This document shows, one piece after another, positions 35,915 to 44,273 of a stretch of 64,000 nt of DNA. This DNA is from Nocardiopsis ansamitocini (GTDB lineage Bacteria; Actinomycetota; Actinomycetes; Streptosporangiales; Streptosporangiaceae): contig NZ_BSQG01000003.1 of assembly GCF_030268225.1 (NCBI RefSeq), forward strand, positions 1 to 64,000. The letters run 5' to 3'. Positions within the stretch are counted from its first letter, which is position 1, and the number at the start of each line of letters is the position of its first letter. Under the pieces are notes generated by a model. That model was not told where the DNA came from. It was given only the letters and a program-made list of their open reading frames with translations, and did no database searches. The translations under genes and the position numbers were made by a program.

Positions 35915-36430
35915 ATGACCCTGCCCAAACCCCGCGACCGCTCCGGGCCCTATCGCGTCTGCGTGGTGTGCCTGGGCAACATCTGTCGCTCCCCGATGGC
36001 GGAAAAGGTCCTGGCCGCGGATCTGGCCCGTGCCGGTCTCGCCGACGCGGTACGGGTGGACAGCGCCGGCACCGGCGACTGGCATGTCGGCGCCGAGATG
36101 GACACCCGTGCGGCCACCACCCTGCGCGTGCACGGGTACTCCGGCCCCCACACCGCCAGGCGCTTCGACCCGTCATGGTTCGCCGAACGCGACCTCGTCC
36201 TGGCCATGGACACCGACAACCTGGCCGTACTGCGGACGCTGGCCCCCGACGGGGAGGCCGAAGCGCGGACACTACTGTTCCGCTCCTTCACCCCGGGCAT
36301 CGGCCCCAACCCCGAAGTGCCCGATCCCTATTACGGCGGTGACGACGGTTTCACCAACGTGCTCAGCATGATCGAGGCCGCGAGCAAGGGTCTGACCACC
36401 GAGCTCGTCGCGCTGCTCGGTACCGAATAG
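35915..36430 (+). CDS. Low-molecular-weight protein tyrosine phosphatase
   Basis: A 171-residue phosphatase. The P-loop VCLGNICRSPMAE has the catalytic Cys (about residue 19) and Arg; the general-acid Asp is in PDPYYGGDDGFTNVL. The core VRVDSAGTGDWHVG is conserved. Length is slightly longer than usual because of an N-terminal extension MTLPKPRDRSG. It is likely cytoplasmic or exported; substrates may be bacterial tyrosine kinases or arsenate-type chemistry, but the PDPY motif favours tyrosine phosphatase. It lies 15 bases before the fructosamine kinase gene. Confidence 0.95.
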   Translation: MTLPKPRDRSGPYRVCVVCLGNICRSPMAEKVLAADLARAGLADAVRVDSAGTGDWHVGAEMDTRAATTLRVHGYSGPHTARRFDPSWFAERDLVLAMDTDNLAVLRTLAPDGEAEARTLLFRSFTPGIGPNPEVPDPYYGGDDGFTNVLSMIEAASKGLTTELVALLGTE

Positions 36431-36445
36431 ACAACGACGAGACGA

Positions 36446-37330
36446 ATGGGGCTGCTGGGCGTGGAGTCCGTCGCAGATCGGGTCGCCGCACTGACCGGTA
36501 GGGAAGTGGCAGCCACCATCGCGCTGGGCGCCAGCCACGAGTGGCAGTTGCACCGCGTGGAGCTCGCCGATGCCACGTCCGTCTTCGTCAAGGAGACAGC
36601 GACGGAACGGCCCGAGCTGGAGGGCCTCTTCCGTGCCGAGGCACTGGGCTTGAACTGGCTGGCCGGTTCCTTCGGCTCGCCCGTCCCCCGCGTCCTGGGG
36701 TGGGACGCGCGCACCCTCGCCCTCGACTGGGTCGAACAGGACGAACCGAGCCCTGCGGCGGCCGAACGCTTCGGTCACCAGCTCGCAGCCATGCACCTGG
36801 TCGGCGCGGACCGCTTCGGCGCCGACTGGCCCGGCTTCATCGGTCCGCTTCCCCTGGACAACACGCCGACGCGCAACTGGCCGGAGTTCTACGTCCAACG
36901 TCGTGTGCTTCCCTATCTGGAGCGTGCGGTGAACCGTGGAGCACTCACGCCGGCCGACGCCCGGCTGGTCGAGAAGGTCCTGGACCGGGTGGAGGAGTTG
37001 GCGGGGGAGCCCGAGCCTCCGGCCCGTATCCATGGAGACCTGTGGAACGGCAACGTCATGTGGGGCACGAACGGGGTCACCGTCGTCGACCCCGCTGCGC
37101 ACGGCGGTCATCGCGAAGCGGACCTGGCCATGCTGTCGCTGTTCGGGCTGCCCCATCTGGACCGGGTCCGCGACGCCTACAACCACGCCGCTCCGCTGGC
37201 CGACGGCTGGAAGGCCCGCATCCCCCTGCACCAACTGCACCCGCTCCTGGTGCACGTGTGCCTTTATGGTGCCGCCTACCGCACCACCACGATCGAGGCG
37301 GCCCGCACCGCGCTGCGCGTCGAGTCCTGA
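36446..37330 (+). CDS. Fructosamine kinase family protein
   Basis: A 294-residue kinase-fold protein of the fructosamine/ketosamine-3-kinase family, which deglycates proteins or small amines by phosphorylating the sugar. The catalytic loop is ARIHGDLWNGNVMWG and the metal Asp is in VTVVDPAAHGGHREADLAML. The N-terminal Lys is in SVFVKETA. ATG 36446 lies 15 bases after the phosphatase stop, so an operon is likely; a phosphatase next to a sugar-amine kinase may recycle products, which is inference. Confidence 0.93.
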   Translation: MGLLGVESVADRVAALTGREVAATIALGASHEWQLHRVELADATSVFVKETATERPELEGLFRAEALGLNWLAGSFGSPVPRVLGWDARTLALDWVEQDEPSPAAAERFGHQLAAMHLVGADRFGADWPGFIGPLPLDNTPTRNWPEFYVQRRVLPYLERAVNRGALTPADARLVEKVLDRVEELAGEPEPPARIHGDLWNGNVMWGTNGVTVVDPAAHGGHREADLAMLSLFGLPHLDRVRDAYNHAAPLADGWKARIPLHQLHPLLVHVCLYGAAYRTTTIEAARTALRVES

Positions 37331-37413
37331 AGCCGGGACAGCATTTCACGCGTCCGATTCGGCTCCAAGGTCTGGATCGGTGCGAACCCCTCCAAAACGC
37401 ATCCTCTAGAGTC

Positions 37414-38271
37414 ATGGTCGTGAACTGGTCTGCACATCAGCCCCCCGACCCCTGGGGACAGCAGCAACAGCAGCCTGCCGCGCCTCGGGCGACGGGCGGT
37501 CTCAGCCCGGTCGCCCTGGTTCTGTTGGCCATCCTGTTGGTTGCGGTCCTCATCATCGCCGTCACTGTCGTCGTCACCAGGCTCAACGCCAACGGTACCC
37601 AGGCAGCGCCGGCCCCAGCCCCCGAGCCGGTCACGGCCTCGGAGTCCGAACCGGCCCCTGCCCCGGATCCCTCGTCCACCGGTTCCGCGGCCGGCCCCGA
37701 TGTATTCCAGGACGGCTGGCAGCGCGCAGCCTCCGCCAAATGGGGTTTCGTCTACGAGATCCCCCCGCGTGAGGACGACTGGCTCTTCGACGGGCCCACC
37801 TATATTCGCGGCTTCGAGGGCGACGACGGCACGGTCGAGATCGGGATGAGTGGAACATCGGTCTATCTGGACAAGGTCTGCGCCGGGTGGGGCAGCCGCG
37901 GTGTCATCGGTGCGCAGGGAATCACCGACAGCGACGACACCGAGGAGATGTCCGAGGGCGCTGCATTGAGATGGGCCCGGTACGCCTACGACGACGAAGG
38001 CGATCCCGGTCTGACCGTCCGATCGGTCGAAGAGTTCGACAGCAACGACCTCAGCGGTCACCACGCCATCGTGGATGTCACGGTCCCGGGCGGGGGCGAC
38101 GGCTGCATTCCGCCCACCGCGGTCGTGCACACGCTGGCGGTCCCCGGTGCAGAGGACGACACGACCCGGATCCTCGTCATGATCCTGGACACCGGAGTCG
38201 AGGACGCACTGGCCGAGGAGACCGTGGACACGGTCATCTCCACCCTGCGCGACGTCAACTACGAGGACTGA
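37414..38271 (+). CDS. Membrane-anchored protein with extracellular domain
   Basis: A 285-residue protein with a Gln/Pro-rich cytoplasmic start (WGQQQQQPAAPRA), one transmembrane helix (VALVLLAILLVAVLIIAVTVVV, about residues 31-53), a Pro/Ala/Glu linker and an exposed domain (FQDGWQRAASAKWGFVYEIPP to the end). The exposed domain resembles sensor or lipoprotein-like folds of actinomycete membrane proteins, but I recognise no named family. ATG 37414 is chosen; GTG 37420 is an in-frame alternative. It is separated by 83 bases from the fructosamine kinase gene. Confidence 0.75.
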   Translation: MVVNWSAHQPPDPWGQQQQQPAAPRATGGLSPVALVLLAILLVAVLIIAVTVVVTRLNANGTQAAPAPAPEPVTASESEPAPAPDPSSTGSAAGPDVFQDGWQRAASAKWGFVYEIPPREDDWLFDGPTYIRGFEGDDGTVEIGMSGTSVYLDKVCAGWGSRGVIGAQGITDSDDTEEMSEGAALRWARYAYDDEGDPGLTVRSVEEFDSNDLSGHHAIVDVTVPGGGDGCIPPTAVVHTLAVPGAEDDTTRILVMILDTGVEDALAEETVDTVISTLRDVNYED

Positions 38272-38290
38272 TTCCCGGCAACACGTTCGG

Positions 38291-38641
38291 TCACTTCCTG
38301 CCCGCGGGCTTGACCCCCGGTGTCCAGTTCAGGGCACTGGCCCGCTCCATGAACTCGTCGCTGTCGATGTCGCCGCGTGCGAAGCGCTCGGCGAGCAACC
38401 GCTGTGCTCCTGCCTCGGGCGGCTCGACGTGCGGTCGCATCCACGGAGCGCGGCCGCGGCGGGCACGGAGCACCAGGAACAGGACGACCATTGCCAGGAT
38501 GAACAGCATGATGACTCCAAGGGCGTGAAAGACGGGTGGCGGGCCGAAGGCTTCTGCCCCCAACCCAGGTCTGTTGCCGGGCCCCCACCCGTGGGGCGGG
38601 CCGGTGAACATGGCCATGAGCGTGGTCGGTGGATGTGTCAT
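38291..38641 (-). CDS. SHOCT domain membrane protein
   Basis: A 116-residue protein: a Gly/Pro-rich start (FTGPPHGWGPGNRPG), one transmembrane segment (VIMLFILAMVVLFLVLRARRGR, about residues 43-63) and a C-terminal SHOCT domain (RLLAERFARGDIDSDEFMERASAL, about 82-106). SHOCT domains recruit oligomeric complexes and occur in actinobacterial membrane proteins. The ATG lies in front of the divergent kinase gene, 156 bases away. Confidence 0.88.
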   Translation of the reverse strand: MTHPPTTLMAMFTGPPHGWGPGNRPGLGAEAFGPPPVFHALGVIMLFILAMVVLFLVLRARRGRAPWMRPHVEPPEAGAQRLLAERFARGDIDSDEFMERASALNWTPGVKPAGRK

Positions 38642-38797
38642 GTCCCCAGCCTGCCGATGGTGTCGGAGCGCGTCGTCCCCCGTCGAGCGGCTCTGCGACT
38701 GCGTCGTGCAACGTAGTCCGGCTGCGTCGGCAGGCTGACGACCAGCGGTACCGCCACCGGCTACCGTCGAGGACACTGGTCGGGGGCAGGGGTGGGG

Positions 38798-39979
38798 ATG
38801 AGTCGCAGGATCGTCAAGGTGCTTGCCGTCGACCTTCCCCTGGCGGTGTTCCTGGGGTGCATCGCCATCAGCACGACCTATGCCACGACCCGAATGGGCT
38901 GGCCGCCGGCCCACGGCGATTGGCCGTCGCACCCGTTCTCGCCCGAACCGGTGGTGCTCCCTCTCGTCTGCGCGGGAGTGCTCGCAGCCTGCGTAGGGAC
39001 GGCGGTGCGCAGGCTCCGCCAGCGAATCGCCCTTGCTGTCACCGTCTCCGGGGCGACCGTCGCACTGGCCGGGGGAGGCATGCTGGGGCCGATCCTGCTC
39101 ATGGTCCTGTTGGTCCTGTTCTCTGTCGCACTGGTTCACCCACTGCGGGCCTGGGCCCCACTGTCCCTGCTGTTCGTGCCCCTGCTGCTCGCTCCGCGCC
39201 TGGGGGAGCCCTACTTCGGCCTGCTCGACGGCCGACTGCTGGCCGGCGCGACCTTCGGCCTGGGCCTGCTGTGCGCGGCGGTGGCCCTGGGCGCCGTCGC
39301 ACGCACCCGCAGGGAGGGGGCGCGGTCGGCCAGGGAACAGGAACTGCACCGCTACGCATACGAGGAGCGGCTACGCATAGCGCGCGAGGTCCACGACGTG
39401 GTCGGGCACAGCCTCTCGGTCATCAGCATGCAGGCGGGGGTGGCATTACACGTGCTGGACCGGCGTCCCGATCGGATCGGCCCTTCCCTGGAGGCGATCC
39501 GCACGACCAGCAGGGACGCTCTGGAGGAGCTGCGCGGCACACTCGCGGTGTTTCGCGATCCCGCGGCCGTCCCCGACCGCGCGCCCCTGCCCGGCCTCGA
39601 CCGGCTGTCGGACCTGGTGTCGGCCTTGGCCGCGGCAGGACGAAGCGCCGAGGTCACCGTCGAGGGCGAGCCGGTGCGGTTGCCTGCCGCGGTGGACCAC
39701 ACGGCCTACCGGATCGTCCAGGAGGCACTGACCAACGTGGTGCGCCACGCGGGTGGATCGGCGGCCGAGGTGGTCCTGGAGTACCGCCAGGCAGGGATCG
39801 GCGTCATGGTGACCGACAGCGGTCCGATCCTGCCCGCCGAGCCGCCGGACGAGGGCAACGGCCTGGCCGGCATGCGCGAGCGTGCCCTCGCGGTCGGCGG
39901 TACCTTCGAGGCGGGGCCGCGCACGGGCGGTGGGTTCGCCGTGCGCGCGTGGTTGCCGGTGGACAGGAGCCGACAGTGA
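38798..39979 (+). CDS. NarL/DesK-type sensor histidine kinase
   Basis: A 393-residue kinase. The N-terminal half holds about six hydrophobic segments (for example LAVFLGCIAISTTYATT and LLFVPLLLAPRLGEPYFGLL). The HisKA_3 phospho-His is in RIAREVHDVVGHSLSVISMQAG; the ATPase N-box is VQEALTNVVRHAGG and the G-box is EGNGLAGMRERA. This is the pattern of kinases that pair with NarL-type regulators. Start ATG 38798 has GGGGTGGGG in front. It overlaps the next gene by four bases (GTGA). Confidence 0.95.
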   Translation: MSRRIVKVLAVDLPLAVFLGCIAISTTYATTRMGWPPAHGDWPSHPFSPEPVVLPLVCAGVLAACVGTAVRRLRQRIALAVTVSGATVALAGGGMLGPILLMVLLVLFSVALVHPLRAWAPLSLLFVPLLLAPRLGEPYFGLLDGRLLAGATFGLGLLCAAVALGAVARTRREGARSAREQELHRYAYEERLRIAREVHDVVGHSLSVISMQAGVALHVLDRRPDRIGPSLEAIRTTSRDALEELRGTLAVFRDPAAVPDRAPLPGLDRLSDLVSALAAAGRSAEVTVEGEPVRLPAAVDHTAYRIVQEALTNVVRHAGGSAAEVVLEYRQAGIGVMVTDSGPILPAEPPDEGNGLAGMRERALAVGGTFEAGPRTGGGFAVRAWLPVDRSRQ

Positions 39980-40632
39980 GCATCAGGGTGGCCGTGGTCG
40001 ACGACCAGGCGCTGGTCCGTATGGGGCTGGCGGTGCTGATCGACGCCGAGGACGACATGGAGTTGGCCGGGGAGGCAGCCGACGGGCGTGCCGCGGTGGA
40101 CCTGGTCCGCCTGGAGCACCCGGACGTGGTCCTCATGGATGTGCGGATGCCTGTCATGGACGGGATCTCCGCACTGCGTGAGATCGCTGCCGACGACAGC
40201 CTGTCCGCCACCCGGGTCGTCGTACTGACCACCTTCGAGCTGGACGAGTACGTCTTCGACGCGCTGAGCGCGGGAGCGGCCGGCTTCTTGATCAAGGACA
40301 GCGAGCCCGCCGAGATGCTGCGCGCGGTGCGGGTCGCGGTGCAGGGCGATTCGCTGCTGTCGCCGTCGGTGACCCGGCGGCTGATCGCCGCCTTCGCGGA
40401 CGGTTCGGTACCGCGAAGAGGGCGCCATCCGGAACTCGCCCGCCTCACCGACCGCGAACGCGAGGTGCTGGCCCTGGTGGGCGAGGGCCTGTCCAACGAC
40501 GAGATCGCCGCGCGCCTCGTGGTCAGCCCGGCGACGGCGCGCACCCACGTGAGTCGGGCCATGGTCAAACTCGGGGCCCGTGACCGGGCCCGACTGGTGG
40601 TCATCGCCTACCAGTCGGGCCTGGTGCGGTGA
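39976..40632 (+). CDS. NarL/LuxR-type response regulator
   Basis: A 218-residue regulator. Receiver (1-120): VVDDQALVRMGLAVLI, phospho-Asp in VVLMDVRMPVMDG (about residue 54), Lys in GFLIKDSEP. DNA-binding LuxR helix-turn-helix (150-215): LTDREREVLALVGEGLSNDEIAARL and SPATARTHVSRAMVKLGARDR. It is translationally coupled to the kinase. Direct targets are not visible. It is convergent with the sugar transporter genes, 10 bases between the stops. Confidence 0.96.
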   Translation: MSIRVAVVDDQALVRMGLAVLIDAEDDMELAGEAADGRAAVDLVRLEHPDVVLMDVRMPVMDGISALREIAADDSLSATRVVVLTTFELDEYVFDALSAGAAGFLIKDSEPAEMLRAVRVAVQGDSLLSPSVTRRLIAAFADGSVPRRGRHPELARLTDREREVLALVGEGLSNDEIAARLVVSPATARTHVSRAMVKLGARDRARLVVIAYQSGLVR

Positions 40633-40642
40633 GCGTGTCGGC

Positions 40643-41617
40643 CTAGCCCTTGACGCTGCCGGCCAGCAGGCCGCGCACGAAATAGCGTTGGAGGGAGAAG
40701 AACACGATCAACGGCACCACGATGGACACGAACGCACCTGCCGTGAGGCGTTGCCATTCGTCTCCGCGGGTGCCTGCCATCTCGGCGAGCCTGACGGTCA
40801 GGGGGGCCGTCTCGGCGCTGCCGCCGGCGAAGATCAGCGCCACCAGCAAATCGTTCCAGACCCAGAGGAACTGGAAGATCCCCAGTGATACCAGTGCGGG
40901 CACGATCAGCGGGACCACCAGCCGCCGGAAGATGACGCCGTGCCCGGCGCCGTCCACCCGAGCCGCCTCGAAGAGGCTGCGCGGGAGCTGGGAGATGAAG
41001 TTGTGCAGCAGGAAGATGCCCAGCGGCAGCCCGAAGATCGTGTGGGCCACCCATACGTTGGTGAACGCCAGGGCGCCCTGCAGATCCCAGGCGGGCATCA
41101 GCTGGATCCCGGCGATCGTCACACCCTGGGAGAAGAATCGCAGCAGCGGTACCAGGGACATCTGGAGCGGGACGATCTGCAGCGCGAAGATCCCGAGGAA
41201 CAGCCAGTCGCGACCGGGAAAGTTCACCCAGGCCAGGGCATAGGCGGCCAGTGCCGCCAGCACCACCACGAACACGGTCGCCGGCAACGTGATGACGAAC
41301 GAGTTCACGAAGTACGTGGCCAGTTGCCCCTGGCTGGCAGTGCCGAACAGTACGTCCCGGTAGTTGGCCAGGGTGACCTGCGGATCGCTGAAGAACGTCC
41401 ACCAGCCGGTCGTCTTGAGCTCGCGCTCGGGACGGAAGGAGGAGATGAACAATCCCGCGGTCGGCAGGGTCCAGAGCGCGGCGATCACGATCGCCGCGAG
41501 GGTCGCCGTCGAGCTCGACAGCCGTTTGCGGACCCGGGCGGCCGAGGTCTCCCGGCTCACGCGGGGTTTCGGTGCGGCGGCGGGCGCGGTGGGCGGCGTC
41601 TGCGTCTGCTGGCTCAT
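40643..41617 (-). CDS. Carbohydrate ABC transporter permease (AglG-like)
   Basis: A 324-residue membrane permease with six hydrophobic helices and the EAA-type loop motif EAARVDGAGHGVIFRRLVVPLIVPALVSL for the ATPase. The N-terminal stretch SRETSAARVRKRL is cytoplasmic. Family MalG/LacG. ATG overlaps the stop of the upstream permease by four bases. The ATP-binding subunit is not in this cluster, so a shared MsiK-type ATPase encoded elsewhere is expected, as is common in actinomycetes. Confidence 0.93.
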   Translation of the reverse strand: MSQQTQTPPTAPAAAPKPRVSRETSAARVRKRLSSSTATLAAIVIAALWTLPTAGLFISSFRPERELKTTGWWTFFSDPQVTLANYRDVLFGTASQGQLATYFVNSFVITLPATVFVVVLAALAAYALAWVNFPGRDWLFLGIFALQIVPLQMSLVPLLRFFSQGVTIAGIQLMPAWDLQGALAFTNVWVAHTIFGLPLGIFLLHNFISQLPRSLFEAARVDGAGHGVIFRRLVVPLIVPALVSLGIFQFLWVWNDLLVALIFAGGSAETAPLTVRLAEMAGTRGDEWQRLTAGAFVSIVVPLIVFFSLQRYFVRGLLAGSVKG

Positions 41618-42594
41618 CCCTGCTCCCTCACACGTCGGTTGGTGCGCATCTGCACGATGACAAGCGGGACCACCAGGACGAACAGGAACACCGCGAGTGT
41701 CGAGCCTTGGCCGAGCTCACCATAACGGAACGCCTGTGCGTACATCTCGTTGGCGATGACGCTGGTGTTGTACTGGCCGCCGGTCATGGTGCGCACGATG
41801 TCGAAAACCTTGAGGGTCTGGACCGAGATGGTGATCAGGACGACGGTCAGCGTCGGCCACACCGTCGGCAACGTGATGCGCCAGAACTGCTGCCAGGCGT
41901 TGGTCCCGTCGATCCGGGCAGCCTCGACGATCTCGTCCGGGATCGCCTTGATCGCAGCCGACAGCACCACCATCGCGAATCCGGCCTGGACCCAGATCAG
42001 TACGACGATCAGCAGAAGCGTGTTCAGCGGGGCGTTGAGCAGCCATAGCTGCGGTTCGCCGCCCATCCACACGATGAGCTGGTTGAGCAGGCCGATCTGG
42101 TCGCCTTCGGGTGGACGGTAGGCGTAGACGAACCGCCAGATGATGCTGGCGCCCACGAACGAGATCGCCATGGGCATGAAGATCAGCGACTTGGCTATCG
42201 ACTCGAACCGCTTGCGGTCGACCAGGATCGCGTACATCAGGCCCGTCGCCGTTGCCAGCACCGGGGCGAAGATGACCCACAGCAGTGTGTTGCGCAGCAC
42301 CGTCAGGATCTCGGGCTGGCTGAACATCCAGACGTAGTTGCGCAGACCCACCCAGTTCTGGCCGGTGCCGTCCGAAAACGACAACAGACCGGTCCGGAAG
42401 GCCGGGTACACCAAACCCAGTAGCAACAGAATTACTGCCGGACCCAAAAAGAGGGCGGCTTGCCACCACTCGTGCTTGCTCTTGGGGCCGCGGTCGATGA
42501 AGAAGAGCAGGCCGCCGATGACTCCGAGGAATGTGGCGACGGCAATGAGTAACCAGACGAGCTTGGGAAGCTCGTTCAGAATGGAGAAGCCCAT
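41614..42594 (-). CDS. Carbohydrate ABC transporter permease (AglF-like)
   Basis: A 326-residue permease, family MalF, with about eight hydrophobic segments and the ATPase-contact loop EAARIDGTNAWQQFWRITLPTVWPTL. Two extra N-terminal helices (LVWLLIAVATFLGVIGGLLFF and FLGPAVILLLLGLVYPAF) fit the AglF subfamily of alpha-glucoside transporters. GGGAAGG precedes the ATG. It lies between the binding-protein gene (73-bp gap) and the second permease (4-bp overlap), so the three form one operon. Confidence 0.93.
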   Translation of the reverse strand: MGFSILNELPKLVWLLIAVATFLGVIGGLLFFIDRGPKSKHEWWQAALFLGPAVILLLLGLVYPAFRTGLLSFSDGTGQNWVGLRNYVWMFSQPEILTVLRNTLLWVIFAPVLATATGLMYAILVDRKRFESIAKSLIFMPMAISFVGASIIWRFVYAYRPPEGDQIGLLNQLIVWMGGEPQLWLLNAPLNTLLLIVVLIWVQAGFAMVVLSAAIKAIPDEIVEAARIDGTNAWQQFWRITLPTVWPTLTVVLITISVQTLKVFDIVRTMTGGQYNTSVIANEMYAQAFRYGELGQGSTLAVFLFVLVVPLVIVQMRTNRRVREQG

Positions 42595-42667
42595 CCTGTC
42601 CCTTCCGTGAATCGGGGCTGTCCGGGGGCCGCTCCCGACAGGAGCGGCGCCCAGACAACCGTCTCCG

Positions 42668-44011
42668 TTAGGAGGGCCAGGAGTTCTCGATGTAGTCGAG
42701 CGTGGTCGTGGTCTCCTCGCCGTTGATCCAGTTGGTCATACCCCGCCAGAACGTTCCCGTCCCCACCGCGGCCGGCATCAGGTCGCTGCCGTCGAAACGG
42801 AACACGGTTTCGGGGTCGCGCAGGATTTCGGCCCCCAGCCGGTCGGTGGGTGTTTCGAGGGTGTCCAGGTCGAGTTCCTGGTGAGCCGAGAACCATGCGC
42901 CTTCGGCGGCGCGTCGGTCGGCGTAGTCGGCGGTGGCCAGGTACTCGCGGACCGCTACGACCTCGGGCCGGTCGGCGAACGCGCCGACGAACTCGCCGCC
43001 GCCCATGACGGGGGTGCCGTCCGCGGGGTCGACCGGCGGAAGGTTGAAGGCGAAGACATCGCCGTCCTCGGCGACCGTGGTGTCCTCGGGCCACTGTGCG
43101 GCGTAGAAGGAGCCCATCAGGTACATGCCGCAGTCACCGTCCAGGATCGGCATGCCTGCGTCCTGGAAGGAGGTCGTGGCGATGCTCTGGACGCTGCCGT
43201 AGCCGCCGTTGACGTAGTCCTCGTTGCGCAGGATCTCGTCGGCCCTGCCGAAGGCCGAGGTGATCTTGTCGTCGTTGAAGGGGATCTCGTGCTCGACCCA
43301 CTGGTCGTAGACGTCGGGGCCGCCGTCGCGCAGGATCACGTTCTCGATCCAGTCGGTGGCCGGCCAGCCGGTGGCGTCACCGGATTCGATGCCGACGCAC
43401 CAGGGCTTGGTGCCGTCGTCGGCGATGGCGTCGCTGACCTTGATCAGGTCGTCCCAGGTCTCGGGGACCTCGTGGCCGTTCTCGCTGAAGAAGCTGGGGG
43501 AGTACCAGACGAAAGACTTGAAGTTGGCGCCCAGCGGGGTGCCGTACAGCTGGCCGTCGACGGTGGCGTAGTTCAGCCAGTCCTCGCTCCAACCGGTCTC
43601 GGCCAGTTCCTTGACGCTGTCGGGTGCGGGGACAGCGGAGCCGGCCTCGACGAAGCGCTTGAGCAGCCCGGGCTGGGGGAACAGCGCGATGTCGGGGGCA
43701 TTGCCGCCGTCCACCTTCACCTGGACCTGGGCCTCGAACTCGCCGCTGCCCTCGTACTGGATGTTGATCCCGGTGCAGTCGGCGAACTGCTGCCAGGACC
43801 GCTCCATCCGTTCGGCCTCCTCGTCGCGGATGGAGGCGTAGATCTCGACACTGCCTTCGTTCCCCTGCCACTGGGAGAAGGCCTCGCATTCGGGGGACTC
43901 CGGGTCGGCTGCCTGCGTTCCACCTCCTTCCAGATACGAGCACCCGCTGGCGAGGAAGGCCAGCGAGAGCGTTGCCGCGATCGCGCTGCGGTTTCTCTGG
44001 GACATCGGCAT
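42668..44011 (-). CDS. Sugar ABC transporter binding lipoprotein (AglE-like)
   Basis: A 447-residue extracellular binding protein. The lipoprotein signal LSLAFLASGCSYLEGG ends at a Cys about residue 24. Ligand-domain motifs are SWQQFADCTGINIQYEGSGEFEAQVQVKVDGGNAPDIALFPQPGLL and CGMYLMGSFYAAQWP. This matches alpha-glucoside-binding AglE/maltose-type receptors, though the sugar is inferred. GGAGG lies eight bases before ATG 44011. The operon aglE-aglF-aglG lacks its ATPase and a glycosidase. Confidence 0.93.
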   Translation of the reverse strand: MPMSQRNRSAIAATLSLAFLASGCSYLEGGGTQAADPESPECEAFSQWQGNEGSVEIYASIRDEEAERMERSWQQFADCTGINIQYEGSGEFEAQVQVKVDGGNAPDIALFPQPGLLKRFVEAGSAVPAPDSVKELAETGWSEDWLNYATVDGQLYGTPLGANFKSFVWYSPSFFSENGHEVPETWDDLIKVSDAIADDGTKPWCVGIESGDATGWPATDWIENVILRDGGPDVYDQWVEHEIPFNDDKITSAFGRADEILRNEDYVNGGYGSVQSIATTSFQDAGMPILDGDCGMYLMGSFYAAQWPEDTTVAEDGDVFAFNLPPVDPADGTPVMGGGEFVGAFADRPEVVAVREYLATADYADRRAAEGAWFSAHQELDLDTLETPTDRLGAEILRDPETVFRFDGSDLMPAAVGTGTFWRGMTNWINGEETTTTLDYIENSWPS

Positions 44012-44031
44012 TCACGTACCTCCAGGAACGC

Positions 44032-44052
44032 TTGACCAAAGGTGTAGACCAA
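44032..44052 (-). promoter_or_regulatory. Repeat-type operator candidate upstream of aglE-like gene
   Basis: On the + strand, GACCAAAGG (44034-44042) and GACCAAGG (44047-44054) are near-direct repeats around TGTA, 20 to 45 bases before the binding-protein start. On the minus strand the same segment reads TGGTCTACACC, one base off part of the published DasR site TGGTCTAGACCA. Regulator identity is not determinable. Confidence 0.4.
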
Positions 44053-44240
44053 GGCCTCGTGAGCTTTGATGCAAGTAGTTTTGCTGGTGAAAGTCCACAC
44101 ATTTGCCGCCTCATCGGCGTAACGGTTTTGTCACGTGGGGGGAGTGCCTGTTAAGCGACGGTTTCGCCCTCAAGTACAGCCGTGATGGCGTGATCGCTCA
44201 CGGCGAACACGCGTCATGGAACAAAACTCGACTCTTCTTT

Positions 44241-44261
44241 ATTGAGTCTTAGTGACTCAAG
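44241..44261 (+). promoter_or_regulatory. HspR HAIR box in front of lon
   Basis: ATTGAGT-N7-ACTCAAG occupies 44241-44261. The HspR consensus is CTTGAGT-N7-ACTCAAG, so 13 of 14 arm bases agree. It ends two bases before the Shine-Dalgarno AAGGAGG of lon. HspR represses lon, clpB and dnaK in Streptomyces; hence lon is likely a heat-shock gene under HspR here. Confidence 0.9.
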
Positions 44262-44273
44262 AAGGAGGGTCCG

